Source of the DNA: Phragmites australis
Lineage: Eukaryota > Streptophyta > Magnoliopsida > Poales > Poaceae
Assembly: GCF_958298935.1 (NCBI RefSeq)
Contig: NC_084931.1
Span: forward strand, 13,295,334 to 13,359,333
Reading direction: 5' to 3'
Length of the DNA stretch: 64,000 bases
This document shows positions 22,755 through 33,422 of this stretch, one piece after another. Under the pieces are notes generated by a model. It worked only from the letters and a program-made list of their open reading frames with translations. It had not been told where the DNA came from and ran no database searches. The translations under genes and the position numbers were made by a program. Position 1 is the stretch's first letter. Every line of letters begins with the position of its first letter.

Positions 22755-22970
22755 TAGTATCCGTATTCGGCACATGGTGTACCGGTACATGGTGTACCGA
22801 AGATAGCATTTTTGGCACACGGTGTGCCGAATACTGCACTGATGCCTGTATTCGGCACACCATGTGCCAAAAATCACCTGTATTTGGCACACCGTGTGCC
22901 GAATACAGGTGACCGAATACAGGCAACAGTGCCGTATTTGGCACACGGTGTGCCGAAAATGCCTATTTCC
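22755..22970. repeat. array of six GGCACAC-GTGTGCC palindromes
   Basis: Six 15-bp palindromic units occur at 22,769-22,783, 22,784-22,798, 22,814-22,828, 22,854-22,868, 22,886-22,900 and 22,940-22,954. They are variants of GGCACACGGTGTGCC. The fifth unit is the centre of a larger 37-bp near-perfect palindrome (22,875-22,911; 18-bp arms with one mismatch). Flanks repeat GTATT(C/T)GGC and CCGAATAC. It could be the subterminal region of the neighbouring MULE; no partner array was seen near 28.6-29.1 kb. Confidence 0.85.
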
Positions 22971-23044
22971 TGACAAAATTGTTTTTTTTAACGTGTTATG
23001 TAATTGCCAATATAATCATGGCCGGTTGCAGTTTGATTCTATCA

Positions 23045-23265
23045 TTTGATACTGGCATGGTGTTATTTCATGTAATTGCAACTTTCAACTAAATTTGAAA
23101 TTATTTGCTAATTTAACTACCATTTTATGCCGGTGTGTTAGCACTTCATGTAATTGGCAAATTTCAACAAAATTTAAAATTATTTACCGGTGTGTTGTCA
23201 TTTCATGCAATTGCCAACTTTCAACAAAATTTGGAATTATTTGCTAATTTAATTGTACATTTCAA
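23045..23265 (+). repeat. degenerate AT-rich tandem repeat, about three copies
   Basis: Three related segments carry CCGGTGTGTT, TTTCATGTAATTGCMAA, TTTCAACAAAATTTGRAATTATTT and GCTAATTTAA blocks, with a variable 60-90 bp spacing. It directly follows the palindrome array. Confidence 0.6.
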
Positions 23266-23269
23266 AATA

Positions 23270-24260
23270 CGTGAGAAAAAAAGTATGTAGTCTCTAAGGC
23301 GGCGGACAGCCTTAACACTTTGGTATGTTTGAACATGCACAACATTAACCCTTGTATCATTGATCATCCCAAGATGGTGATGGAAAGTGATGATGTAAAT
23401 TAGCGAAAGAATACCAGTTGTGCCAGTCAAGGCTATTAGGGTAAGATGGTTGTCTTCTCCAAGGTGGTGGTTGGAAGTTATGAGGACGGGTACAAGCAAA
23501 TCCAACATCATCTTCATGGTCTTCACGGTCCTCCGGAGATGGAGGCCTCGAAGGGAGGGGCGAGGTGACATGATATCGTCGTCGTCATCTTCTTGAGCTA
23601 TCACGGTAGGAGCACATCCTATTTCGTTGTTGGTTTGACACCATGTCAATGTGGTGTGTGAACGCAGGGGCGGGCACACGTGAGGTCATGGGTGTATAGA
23701 TGTACACCCAAATATTTGTCCCATTCTTTTCCGGTTCAGCCATTTTGTTCAGCTGTTGCAAGATTACCTCAAAAATTCATATTTTCAATCTCTTTTCCCT
23801 ATAAGTTTAGACTTTCTAAAAGGCTCCAAAAAATCTACCAATTTTTGTGTAGGTTGTATAATCTATAAGCAACCCATTTTAACTAGTTGCACTTAAAAAG
23901 TTAAAACAGAATTCAAATTAAAATTCATTAAAGTTGATTGTTTTTGCACATTTCATGAATTTTTAGAGCTTTAAAAGAATTCCCAAAAATAAGGAAAAAA
24001 ATCTCCAATATTCATCTTAATTCATGGGCTAATTTCTAAAATTATCCCCAGATCTAAGTTATATAGTGAAATTTCAAGCTTCTTCATATGACCTTACTTT
24101 TCATGAATTTGATCAATTCCAATTAAATGCAAATGCATGCAACAACTGTTCAAAAATGATCAAAGATGATGCTCATGTTGTATATGTATGTCAATTGTTG
24201 TTACTAAAAAAAAATATTTCCAGAGAGAATCTAAAACCAAAATATTTCTGAGAGAATCCA
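23270..24260. other. region left of the PMD gene, mostly unexplained
   Basis: On the minus strand, 23,380-23,620 reads a Pro/Asp-rich stretch (for example PSRPPSPEDREDHEDD in one frame) that could be the low-complexity C-terminus of the neighbouring PMD protein. From 23,700 to 24,250 the sequence is AT-rich without a recognisable domain and may be a separate insertion. Confidence 0.3.
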
Positions 24261-24264
24261 AACG

Positions 24265-26260
24265 CTAGGCGGGGCACGGTGACGGCGCGGGCATGAGCCA
24301 GGCGCGGCACACACGGCTGCGCGCGGGCACGATCACGATGTGTGAACATCCTCTTGTAGTGTTCGTTGAACCTTCTCTTGTATGGCTGGTGGAACATCGA
24401 GGCATTGGTGGCATGAGATCATCGTCCGCATCGGCCTTGTCATTTTCAGGTAGAATAGTAGAGGGCGCTCTTGTACCCCTTAGATTCGCTGATCTTCGTC
24501 GTCTTCTACACAAACTAGGTATCACACTGACGCCGAAGAGCATATGCATTACCAAGAAGTATGGGATTTCTTTGTTGATCAACTCTGTGTCTTCTGGGAA
24601 CGCCTAACGCAGAAGAGGAGCATTCGAATCAATGACAATAAGATAAGTAGTATGACCAAATAGAAAATGACGAACCTATATGTGGGATGCATACTGGTCG
24701 GGCAACATCGCCTTCCTTCTTTGCCTCATATAGAAACCTAGCACAGAAGGATGGTCGGCTAGTTCGCACACCCTGAGGTATATTTGACGGCGCTCGTGCA
24801 AGAGGGCCCTAAGATTGTCGGTTGTTACATGTAGGAGCAGAGCGGTCAACGCAAAATAGGGCGGTCTTGCATGCAAGTTGGACATGGCTTGGATTAGGTT
24901 GCCCGACGAGTGTCTTATGGGGGAGATATTGGCACCAACTGTCGGTGACCGAACTGCCTCTATACACGCTCAGGAGAATACACTTCCACATTGTTCATGT
25001 ACAAGAAGAAGCATCTGGTTATCCATAAGTCTGAGTCACGAAAACAAGAGGATGCGATGAGGCCTCCGGTCGCAATTTCAGCCACTCATTCCATACACCA
25101 TTTATTCCACTCCACGAGATCGGCGCTAAGGACGTCCAAGTTACTGATCACCCGAGAGTAGTTACCATGGTCTCAGCCTGGCATGAATCCACCGATACCC
25201 CATCGTATGCCTCATGTCATCTGCAATGCCATCGAATATGGGGACTGGATAGTAGCTCTTGCTCACCCACGGTCGACAAATCGGGAGATACTCCCAGCTC
25301 CAGAGCTGTAAAAGGTGTAGGCAGCCTAAAATAAAGCCCATCTTCTTTGACCGCTGGGTTGTGACACACAATTCTTTGTACGTAGCAGCCAACACAGTAG
25401 ATCCTCAACTGTAAGATATCGGCTTGTAAGGATGTAACGCGAGTTGACCTGCTAACCATACAATATGACGAAGTATATAATTGTCTATCGTGTTGTAGAA
25501 CATGATGCCTCCCAGCATGATGTACAAGTACACCTTGTAGTGCTGCATAATTGTAGCCTCGTCCGCATCCGGTGGGCATGGACCAAACTGTGGTAGCCCA
25601 TAAATCCATGACATGGAGAGCCCAACATCATTCATGTCATATTGCACACCAAACCTACAAGATGCAGAGACTCAATGAAGCATGAATAACACTAGAACAT
25701 ATGCAGTGCATTACATAACAAATAATTAACTGACCTAAATATAACTCTTCCACTACTCCTTTGCTGGTCGCGAAAATACTAACCGGGTGCCCCTAATCGG
25801 CAGCCCGGTCAGCATGGCCACGTCCCGCAAAGTTACGATCATCTCTTCACAAGGAAAGTGAAACGTGTGCGTCTCAGGACGCCAGCGGTCAATGAGACCT
25901 GTGACTAGTGACACCTCAATCGACGGGAGGGGAGTCATGCCATCGCCATCCATGGGAGCTCCGGCCATCATGAGAGCGAATGGTAGTAGTCATGCTCGTG
26001 CGAGTGTCTTGTATAATCGAGGGTCTAACTCCTTGATCTTGCGCACACTCCTGGAACACAACAGAACCAACTGCAAAGGTATCCAATACATTTATTGAGT
26101 AAGTATCAAGTTATCAAGGCAATTGAAAATCACATATTATCATTCTACCTGTTGTCCTGTGAAAATCATCCTTCTCCTGTGGTTCTTATCGTACCATAGC
26201 TGAAGAAGCTCGGGAAGATGAACGTGAACCATGCCAATGATTACAAGCCTCATGGTTCAA
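24265..26260 (-). pseudogene. plant mobile domain (PMD) protein gene in a MULE
   Basis: Minus-strand pieces together resemble the plant mobile domain family (MAIN/MAIL-like, often annotated 'aminotransferase-like'). A first exon near 26,160-26,260 reads LPELLQLWYDKNHRRR. The clearest block, at 25,753-25,971, has TGLIDRWRPETHTFHFPCEEM and VAMLTGLPIRG. The next block (25,405-25,647) has WIYGLPQFGPCPPDADE and YIMLGGIMFY. The block at 25,162-25,395 has LLQLWSWEYLPICRPWV. A basic, low-complexity C-terminus (24,265-24,582) follows. Apparent GT-AG introns lie near 26,078-26,150 and 25,645-25,720. Stops and frame changes show decay. PMD genes are known both as host genes and as passengers of MULEs; the MuDR transposase next door on the same strand supports the second. 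Confidence 0.7.
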
Positions 26261-26425
26261 TAAAAAAAACATTGTAAGACAACAACTATTACAAAATAGG
26301 TACAACAACTAATAGGTGAATAACAATTTACAATACAAACTATGTCTGTGATTAACTTCATAAAACAAACTAAATTGCAACAACTCTAATACAATACAAT
26401 TCGATCATAGCCTGATAGTTTACCG
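26261..26425 (-). other. short spacer between the PMD gene and transposase
   Basis: This AT-rich gap separates the 5' side of the PMD gene from the 3' end of the transposase. Both genes run on the minus strand. No regulatory site is evident. Confidence 0.4.
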
Positions 26426-28604
26426 TCAGGTCGGACAAGTCCTCCTATCATGGCCAGATTGTTTGCATATTTTGCACTTACGTAGGCCATCAAAAGCATC
26501 TGCTGCATCCATGTCACCTTGCAGCCTCGTGGCTCTAGGCCTCCAAGGATCCATGCGTCGTGCTCTGGGATAAGGTACCCACTTAGGCCCCTCGATCGCT
26601 TTGTAGCTGCTTTTGATGTTGAAGGAACACATCTTTGGAAGCCATGTGCTCCTCAATGCATCGATCATGAAGTAGGGTGATACGTATTGTGATCCGTCGT
26701 TGCCGTCCATGTCCTTGCAAGCGGAGAATATATGGGAGCACGGGATATGGTGCAGTTTTAGCTTATTACATGTGCACTTCACCTCGTGAGCACCGTGAGT
26801 GTCATGGATTAGGGCCTAACGCTCCGCCAGCTTTCCCGCTATCCACTGGACAAACATAGCACGTGAACGGCTAATGATGGTTTGCCCCCTCCCCCCTATT
26901 TGCGTCCGCAGATGGTCCTCCTGTGCTTCCTGCTCTGCCATCATCTTGCGAGTGGTCTCATTTAACTCTCACCATATCTCGTTGAACTTCGCCTGTTGGT
27001 TCTGAAGACACAACCCTTTGAACCTCTTTACAATACCCTTGTTGTGGTACCTTGAGTACAAATTCGCACCCAAGTGTCGCATGAACCACCTTCTCTCCAC
27101 ATCAAGCCATGCAATGGAGTAGTTTGTGTTGTCATGCAGCACGTCCAACACATGCAAGAGGCTCTTGTTGTGGTCTGAGATGATGTAAGCTCGTTCCCTA
27201 TTGCCAACAACACGTATCCTCACCAAGGTAAGAAACCACAACCAACTCTCATTGTTCTCACTCTCAACCATTGCAAACGCGAGAGGAATGATCTAATTGT
27301 TTGCATCCGTCACCATTGCTATCATAAGGTTACCATGGTACTTGCTGCTAAGAAATGTGGCATCCACATATACAACCGGCTTGCAATGTCTGAAAGCTTC
27401 AATGCATTGGGCAAAGGACCAGAAAAACCTAATGAGGTATTGGTCAGTGCTGCTATATGACCCATTCTCCAGCTTGATCGGCTCATCCACCATGGCCCAC
27501 AGAGTCCCTGGATTCGTCATGGCAATCTTCTGCAGCAGCCTCGGGGCATAGTTGAAAGACTCTTCGAAACTTAAAAACAACATCTTCAACGCCTTCTGCT
27601 TCGCTCGCCATGCGGTGTGGTAATTGATCAGCATACCCGTCTTAGTCTGCACCTCCTCCATAATGGATTTTGGCGACAAACATATATTCGTGCTAACAAG
27701 CGTGATGAGGAGTTGGGTTATGAACCTCGCATCAACGGTGTGGCTCATATTCCTAACAGCCTCTTCGCTGCATGTATGTGGGGTGTGTCTATTCAGCGCA
27801 AAATAGTTCTCGTATTTTGGCTTATGTGCTCGTACGAAGTAAAGACAATCTGGATGCTTGATACACCTGATCTCATACTTCGTAGGGTTAGACTGGGCAT
27901 ACTTATGATCCCTTCTTGTGATTACAGCATATTTGTTGATAAAGTGGATGACCTCTTCCTTATTCTGAAATCATTGTCCCACCTGGATGTCACTATTCTG
28001 GTATCCCCAGTTAGATAGGGTGTTATAGTCAACGATGGTACAATCTAGTAGTCCAACACCATGAAAGTACTGGATCATCAGCACCGAGTCATCGTCGTCA
28101 GCACCTTCTTCATCCCCGTTACCGCCGGCTTCATCATCCATGCATCCTGCATCTACCTCAGTAGGGTCCACTTCAGGTTCCTCTGTACCAGAACTGCCCT
28201 CCCCGACATGCCCTCCCTCCTCATCATGCATCACATGATGGTCTTATCCTTCCACGCTAGTCACCGCTTCACCTTGCATCAGTCATGATACTATCTTTAC
28301 GTACACCCCCATTTCAAAATTCTCCTCCAATGCCTTGCATGAGTACAAAGCCCATCTGTTCTTCCTTCTCAAATCGGACAACGATAATGACCGAGTTGTT
28401 TGGCACAAGCCATGGCCGCACACCCTATAGGATAACATTATAGGACTGCTGTTTCACACGCAAAAGGCTTATAACATGTGATTTTAAGCCATCTAAATCA
28501 ATAGGTAGGTCAACCGTACTCTCTATGTGCTAGTAGTTTTGAATTGATACGAGCCTCTCATACAAAACAACGCAACATTCTCCATAATAAATATGGATAG
28601 TCAT
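26426..28604 (-). pseudogene. MuDR/MURA-type MULE transposase
   Basis: The reading begins near 28,604 with an N-terminal MuDR-like domain (28,290-28,604, one stop) and an acidic region (27,971-28,234). The N-terminal transposase region and DDE core (27,293-27,748) include a catalytic-type Asp in VVYVDATFLSSKYHGN. After a stop near 27,290 come FAMVESENNESWLWFL and YIISDHNKSLL (27,100-27,270). The C-terminus (26,426-26,782) has a SWIM zinc finger (CTCNKLKLHHIPCSH) and a CCHC knuckle (CKICKQSGHDRRTC). Domain order and content match autonomous Mutator-like transposases. Several stops and frameshifts make it inactive. I found no confident terminal inverted repeats, so the element's limits are unknown. 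Confidence 0.85.
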
Positions 28605-28764
28605 AGCGTCTCTGCTAAACAAACATAAATGGGCAAATAACTACTTATATGTATGTACGATAAACAAAAAAGCAAATTTGTTTTCACCCGAGGAACCCAA
28701 GCTGTCGCACCGTCACAAGTCACAAGCCATGCTATTTTTTCACACTATTTTTCAGCCTTTGTGT

Positions 28765-28825
28765 TCGGTAGGAATCAAATCCGGGACCCTCCGCTCACAC
28801 GCGAACCTCCTTACTAGCTCACCTG
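28765..28825 (-). mobile_element. tRNA-like (SINE-type) promoter remnant
   Basis: On the minus strand an A-box-like TGAGCTAGTAAGG (28,809-28,821) is followed by a B-box-like GATTTGATTCC (28,771-28,781), with GGGTCCCG just before it. The spacing suits a tRNA-derived Pol III promoter. No tRNA fold could be completed, so this is more likely a SINE head or tRNA fossil than a tRNA gene. Confidence 0.3.
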
Positions 28826-28840
28826 TCAAGTACCTGTGAT

Positions 28841-29032
28841 AGAAACCGGATAAATAACCTTTTAACATTTTCTGTCGAAGCATCATAGTGACCCTAAGTA
28901 CCTTCAGTAAAATGGGTATAACTTTTGCATATGATTAGAAATCGGATAAATAGCCTTTTAACATTTTCTATCGAAGCATCATAGTGACCCTAAGTATCTT
29001 CGGTAAAATGAGCATAACTTTTGCATACTGAT
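28841..29032 (+). repeat. two-copy 96-bp tandem duplication
   Basis: Positions 28,841-28,936 and 28,937-29,032 are near-identical copies starting AGAAAYCGGATAAATA and containing GAAGCATCATAGTGACCC. Only a few substitutions separate them, so the duplication is fairly recent. Confidence 0.85.
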
Positions 29033-29630
29033 TCTGATTTTGATATTTTATTTGACTCTACGTACATCTCAAAAAAAATTATGCTCATTTCTCCCCCACT
29101 TTGTCAGGTTTGATAAATTTTTTGAGGCAAAAAATGGCTTGGAAGATTGAGTTCTCGCTCTCAGAAGTTTCTGCACCATTTTCGGGACACGCGTTTGTAT
29201 CCATAGCCGTCACCCCTTATATTAAACTTAAGTAGAAATATACAATGGTTCCTATTCTGTTACTATTTAGGTGAGAAAAAAATTAGAGAATAAAAATATT
29301 TACGATCATGCTGACGCTTGATGACACTTGATACTATTGTTATCACTAGTACTTCTGTAAGCCAAATCTTCTTGTTAGTAGTGGGGGTTTTGATCTTCTT
29401 CTTGTTGATCTTGGAGATGTTAAAGTTGGTAGTATTTTTTTCTCCTTGTTCTTGATTTTACTTGCATTAATATAACTTGTGGTAGCATATGTGATCGAAA
29501 CTCACGTGTGAAACTTCAACTAATTATTTAGACACCTAAATGATTTCAAATCAAAACAATTTCAACTACAAAGTTGTAAAGTTTGTCCTTATTTGAGTTC
29601 GTATAAAAAAGTTATGAATTTGTTAAGATA
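29033..29630. other. AT-rich stretch, nothing recognised
   Basis: There is no domain-bearing open frame. It may be the interior of the truncated CACTA element whose right end is at 29,937. Confidence 0.35.
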
Positions 29631-29634
29631 AGCT

Positions 29635-29937
29635 ATCATCCATTTTCAGAGACAGTTCACATAAGCAACCACCTCTAAAAATAGACCTCTATTTTTACAG
29701 ACGGTTCACTTAAGGAACTGCTTGTGAAAATAACCATTACTATAGGCGATTTTTTATGTGAACCGCCTGTGGTAATCATCCCATTTTCACATAAGTAACC
29801 ATCTCTGAAAATCAACCTATTTTCACAGGCGGTCTAAATCCGCAAGCGCCCACCGCAGACTGCTCAAGCGAGTTTTCATATGAACCATTTGTGGAAAGAC
29901 ACCCTAGGTGTCTCGAAAAATTATTTTTCTAGTAGTG
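29635..29937 (-). mobile_element. CACTA (En/Spm-type) transposon terminus
   Basis: The segment ends TTTTTCTAGTAGTG at 29,937, which on the minus strand is CACTACTAGAAAAA, a typical grass CACTA terminus. Before it lie subterminal motif repeats in both orientations (ACAGACGGTTCAC, GAACCGCCTGTG, CACAGGCGGTC), as expected for transposase-binding sites. I could not find the opposite terminus, so the element is truncated or its other end is unrecognised. Confidence 0.7.
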
Positions 29938-30068
29938 GGTGACGAGACATAACCCTGCTACGTCATCTATGACTAACCTAGGATGACTCATCGCTATTAT
30001 CATAAACGATTGGTTATTTATGACCTATCACTAATTTCTTGTCTCATTTGTCTATTTTTCATGTAGTG
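29938..30068 (-). mobile_element. second CACTA-like terminus
   Basis: The sequence ends TTTTTCATGTAGTG at 30,068 (CACTACATGAAAAA on the minus strand). It has ATGAC/GTCAT-type inverted words and a TTATGA-rich interior like another CACTA family. The first CACTA end abuts it, so the first may have inserted into this one. Confidence 0.5.
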
Positions 30069-30179
30069 GATGCAAACACAATTCTGGCCAAGTGTTGATC
30101 GAGCTAGGCTCATTATTCCATTGACACGTCCCAAACGAGATTTGACATTCGGTTGTGTAAGGACCGGTGATGCTCTAAG

Positions 30180-31140
30180 AGGGGAGGGGACAATTATGGA
30201 TTCTAAAATTATTGGCTCAATTACAACAAGATAAATATAAATCAAATTCTATCTAAATGTGTTCTAGGTTTATGTAGTGTTTCTACTTTATTGCTATACA
30301 ATTTTGCACCATAGCAACCAATCCTACTAACTACACACGGTAATTCTTAAAAGGTAAATGCGGAATAATAAGTGCAAGATGTAAATGTGGAATGTAAATG
30401 GTAGAGAGAATGAAAACTTGGCACAACAACTTTTTCCCAAAGTATCGGTGAGTTGCTGCTTACCCCTAGTCCACATTTGAGCCCCTTGCAATGGCCAAGC
30501 TCCATGGTCGGTTACTCTAAGGTCTCTAGCCGTTAGAGCTCCCCACACGCTGGTGGGTCTCCTACTAGACCTCACATGGGATCCTCACCGCCGTCACCAC
30601 TAAGGTAGTATTTTGCCGCTCCGGCACCATGCATTCAAACCGCTCACAATGCCATCAAGCCATCTAGGTGTCAGCAAACACCAAGAGTAACAAGTGTGGA
30701 TCACTCAATCTAACTCTAGACTAATCACCTAGCTAGGTGCATACTATACCTAAACTATCACTAATCAATTTCTTAATCTTATGCTAATTGCATTAATCTT
30801 CAATAATTTCACTTTGGTACTAAGAGCTCTCAAATTTGTGTAGGAACACTCCTTCTAGCTCAAGCAAACCTCAAATGGCCACGGGTTGGAGTATTTATAA
30901 GGCTAAGACCAAAAACTAGTTGTTGGAAGATTCATCCCAAAAACTCCAGTCATCGTATGACACAATGATCTCCACTGTATGACACGATGAACTCATCTTA
31001 AGATACGGTGACCATCTTTCCAGCATTCCAAAATTCGACCATTAGACACTTCCCTATACTCATCGTATGATACGGTAACTCATCGTATGATACGGTGACC
31101 CACAGCATGAAACATGAATTTTGCAAGATGTGGCATGTTC
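30180..31140 (-). mobile_element. old Sirevirus-type LTR fragment, minus strand
   Basis: On the minus strand this fragment has the Sirevirus LTR layout. Palindrome-like modules (TCACCGTATCATACGATGA-type, about 30,955-31,105) are followed by a TATA box (complement of 30,892-30,899). A segment with TTACTCTTGG and ACACCTAGA words then parallels 8520-8560 of the full Sirevirus. The modules carry CCGTAT-ATACG in place of CCGGAT-ATCCGG. The ends are unclear and no pol sequence accompanies it. Confidence 0.5.
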
Positions 31141-31255
31141 AGGGGATGGGTGGATTGGCAAAGCTTACCGTCGAGGTTGATTGCTTTCTTGTTGGCATTT
31201 CAGTGGCCTGCACACTTGTGGGCAGCCTTTTGGCGTGCTTCTGAGCACACTTTGT
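31141..31255. other. sequence flanking the hAT element
   Basis: This is the left flank of the hAT insertion and ends with the target duplication CACTTTGT (31,248-31,255). It may belong to the same captured or host sequence as the serpin fragment at 32,865. Confidence 0.4.
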
Positions 31256-32709
31256 CAGGGCCGTCCCGGAGAAATTAGAGGCCATGTGCTAAATTTTAAT
31301 ATAGGCCCCCAACTGAACTCTAAAATATAAATTTTATAATATAATTGTACTACAGGCAATGCAACTTCAAATAGACAAAGAATCGAATAGATTGATTAAA
31401 AATTTGTCCTTTTTTTAGATGCGAAAACATGTCTTCAAATTAGCATATAACCTTCAATTAAAAAGCATCGTCGATGTTGACTAATTAACAATCCTTTTAG
31501 GACCTTTTTTTTATCAAAGATATTAACCATTTTGCGATCAATATTATTAGATCAAGTGTGTCAAGTTGAAATAAAGTATCAATACCGGTACATCAATATC
31601 ATTTTCACTTGTTGAGCAATCCAAGTTAATGTCAACACTAATGACACTAGAATGCCACTCAAATGTACAAATATACAGAAGAACAAAAATAGCAGCAATA
31701 TGATAAATTCAAGAACGAATCCATGCGATAGAAGCTATGAAAAGCGACAAAAGAACCTGATTTGGTGCGGCAATGTATACTATCCAAGGCCCTAATCAAA
31801 TTAAACATGAACTAGCTTCAACGAATCAGCAGTGCAAAGGCCACTAGATCAATTGATGCTCCCGTCCAGTAGCAAGAAAAGAACACAAGACTAAGAATAA
31901 AACGTATGTGCTTGATAAGAAACAAATAAAATAGATGAGATTGTAGCGGCCTAGGCGCTTCATGGTTTCCAACTGGTTTATTTCTTATGGTGAAATCGTA
32001 CATGTAATGGGTGAGGAGATTTTGGTGAAGAGTAGTTACTCTTTAGAAGATGATAGACTTGTTGCAAGGAGAAACTGAAGAGCAAGAGGGAGACGGAGGG
32101 AGTGTTGTGCTCTTGTTTCAAATTTCCAGGAAGGTTTCACGGAGAAAGGCTTCAACAGAGTCCAGTGCAAGATAACTAAACATTAATGGTGACTAGAAAA
32201 ACTAATCTGATTGGCGTGGCTACGTGCGCCCGTTTTTATTTTGCTGTGTAGAATACGACAAAAGAAGACTAAAAAAATTAGGTGCACAAATTTTGTACAT
32301 TTCAATATTTATTTATGAAATTATTAATGTTAAACACATTCAATTAATTATAGAGAACAATAGTACTTTTATGCATGCAGATAGTTTTAACATGTAGGTG
32401 GAAGTAATACTAATCTAAAAGAAATTGTTTCATATTTTTTTGAGTTTTAGATATTTTTCTTTGCATTTTAGTTTTTTTAGTCAATTTATTAATGTAACTA
32501 ATATTTGTTTTGATATTTTTCTAGAATTTTTTGAAAAAGAAAATTACATATATATGTATACATATATATACATATATACCTATACTTATATATATACATA
32601 TGTATATACCTGCACACGTATATCTATACATATCTATATATACATATATACACATGTACATACATGGCCTACTGCTACAGTAGCTACACCTATGTGTACA
32701 CGTATACCT

Positions 32710-32747
<38 letters not shown>

Positions 32748-32856
32748 TTACATATACAGGACCTACTGCTACAGTAGCTACAGTGTAATTAGTACAAAGA
32801 TTAAATTTGGGACCCTGTACGGCCGCTCACCTCGCATATGCCTTGGGACGGGCCTG
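31256..32856. mobile_element. non-autonomous hAT transposon (1601 bp)
   Basis: Its left end CAGGGCCGTCCC and right end GGGACGGGCCTG are inverted repeats matching at 11 of 12 positions. An identical 8-bp target duplication CACTTTGT lies at 31,248-31,255 and 32,857-32,864, the length expected for hAT elements. The subterminal words (AGAGGCCATGTGC and GGGACCCTGTACGGCCGC) resemble common grass hAT ends. No transposase was found, so mobilisation would need an autonomous partner. The interior carries a TA-rich microsatellite. Confidence 0.88.
32545..32785. repeat. TA-rich microsatellite and repeated palindrome inside the hAT
   Basis: Irregular TATACA-type repeats (32,545-32,665) and a pure AT run of about 30 bp (32,714-32,743) flank two copies of CCTACTGCTACAGTAGCTACA (near 32,668 and 32,762). 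That word contains the palindrome CTACTGCTACAGTAG. Open frames here only encode Tyr/Ile dipeptide runs. Confidence 0.85.
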
Positions 32857-32864
32857 CACTTTGT

Positions 32865-33422
32865 GCTTGCCCTGGCGTTCGTCCGCGGCGTCGCTAAACG
32901 CGCCCTCGCCCACCGATCCGGGTCGGACGGGCCGCTCGTCGCCTTCGCGTGCGGCGTCTGGCACAAGACTCTGATGAATGTACGCCCCCAGTTCTCCATG
33001 TGCGTCTTCCTCTGACGGCCTGCCGAGCCTCGTCAACATGATGGCGTCCAGCCCGAGCTTCCTGTGGGATCACCGGCCGAAGTTGCGCAACGAGGTTGGC
33101 GAGTTCCGGCTTCCCAAGTTCAAGCTCTCCTTCTCCAGCCGAATCAACGGCGTTCTCGAGGCCATGAGGCTTGAGGGCCGCCTTCGACGAAGGCAAGGCC
33201 GACCTGTCCGACGTGTTGGAGGACGGCCTGTCCCTTGTAGTGGAGCAAGTCTTCCACAGGGCAGTTGCCTCTACTACTGCTTGCAGGATCACGAAGACTT
33301 GTATGAGATTTACAAAACTAGTGCATTTTGTTGCCAATCATCCATTCGCGTTCTTTGTGGTGGAGGTGTCTGGTGCAGTCGTCTCCATGGGGCACGTCCT
33401 CGACCCGACGAGATCAGAGTAA
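32865..33422 (+). pseudogene. plant serpin pseudogene fragment
   Basis: Three frames in succession encode parts of a plant serpin (serine protease inhibitor, Z-type). First comes an N-terminal-type block (LAHRSGSDGPLVAFACGVW, 32,905-32,961). It is joined near 32,980 to MCVFL and ASSPSFLWDHRPK...VGEFRLPKFKLSF (33,000-33,140), then ADLSDVLEDG and a C-terminal VHFVANHPFAFFVVE...GHVLDP block (33,200-33,415). Frame changes occur near 33,000 and 33,170. The central part of the fold is missing, and the reactive-centre region before VHFVANHP is altered. The hAT element lies directly upstream, with its target duplication at the start of this fragment. A decayed host gene or a captured fragment are both possible. 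Confidence 0.75.

Noticed and set aside
22755..22970. Repeat array resembling a CRISPR
   Set aside because: Units are dyads with irregular spacing of 0-40 bp and no unique equal-length spacers, and the DNA is plant nuclear.
23680..24251. Short frames in the AT-rich stretch left of the PMD gene
   Set aside because: 60-residue frames without domain or context, expected by chance.
28765..28825. Functional tRNA gene
   Set aside because: The B box is degenerate and no acceptor or anticodon stem could be paired, so it is listed only as a SINE-like remnant.
29346..29360. CACTAGTACTTC as the left end of the CACTA element
   Set aside because: It does not match the inverted complement of the right end beyond CACTA, and no 3-bp duplication fits.
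32425..32715. Open frames over the TA-rich repeat on both strands
   Set aside because: They encode Tyr/Ile/Thr dipeptide runs from a microsatellite inside the hAT element.
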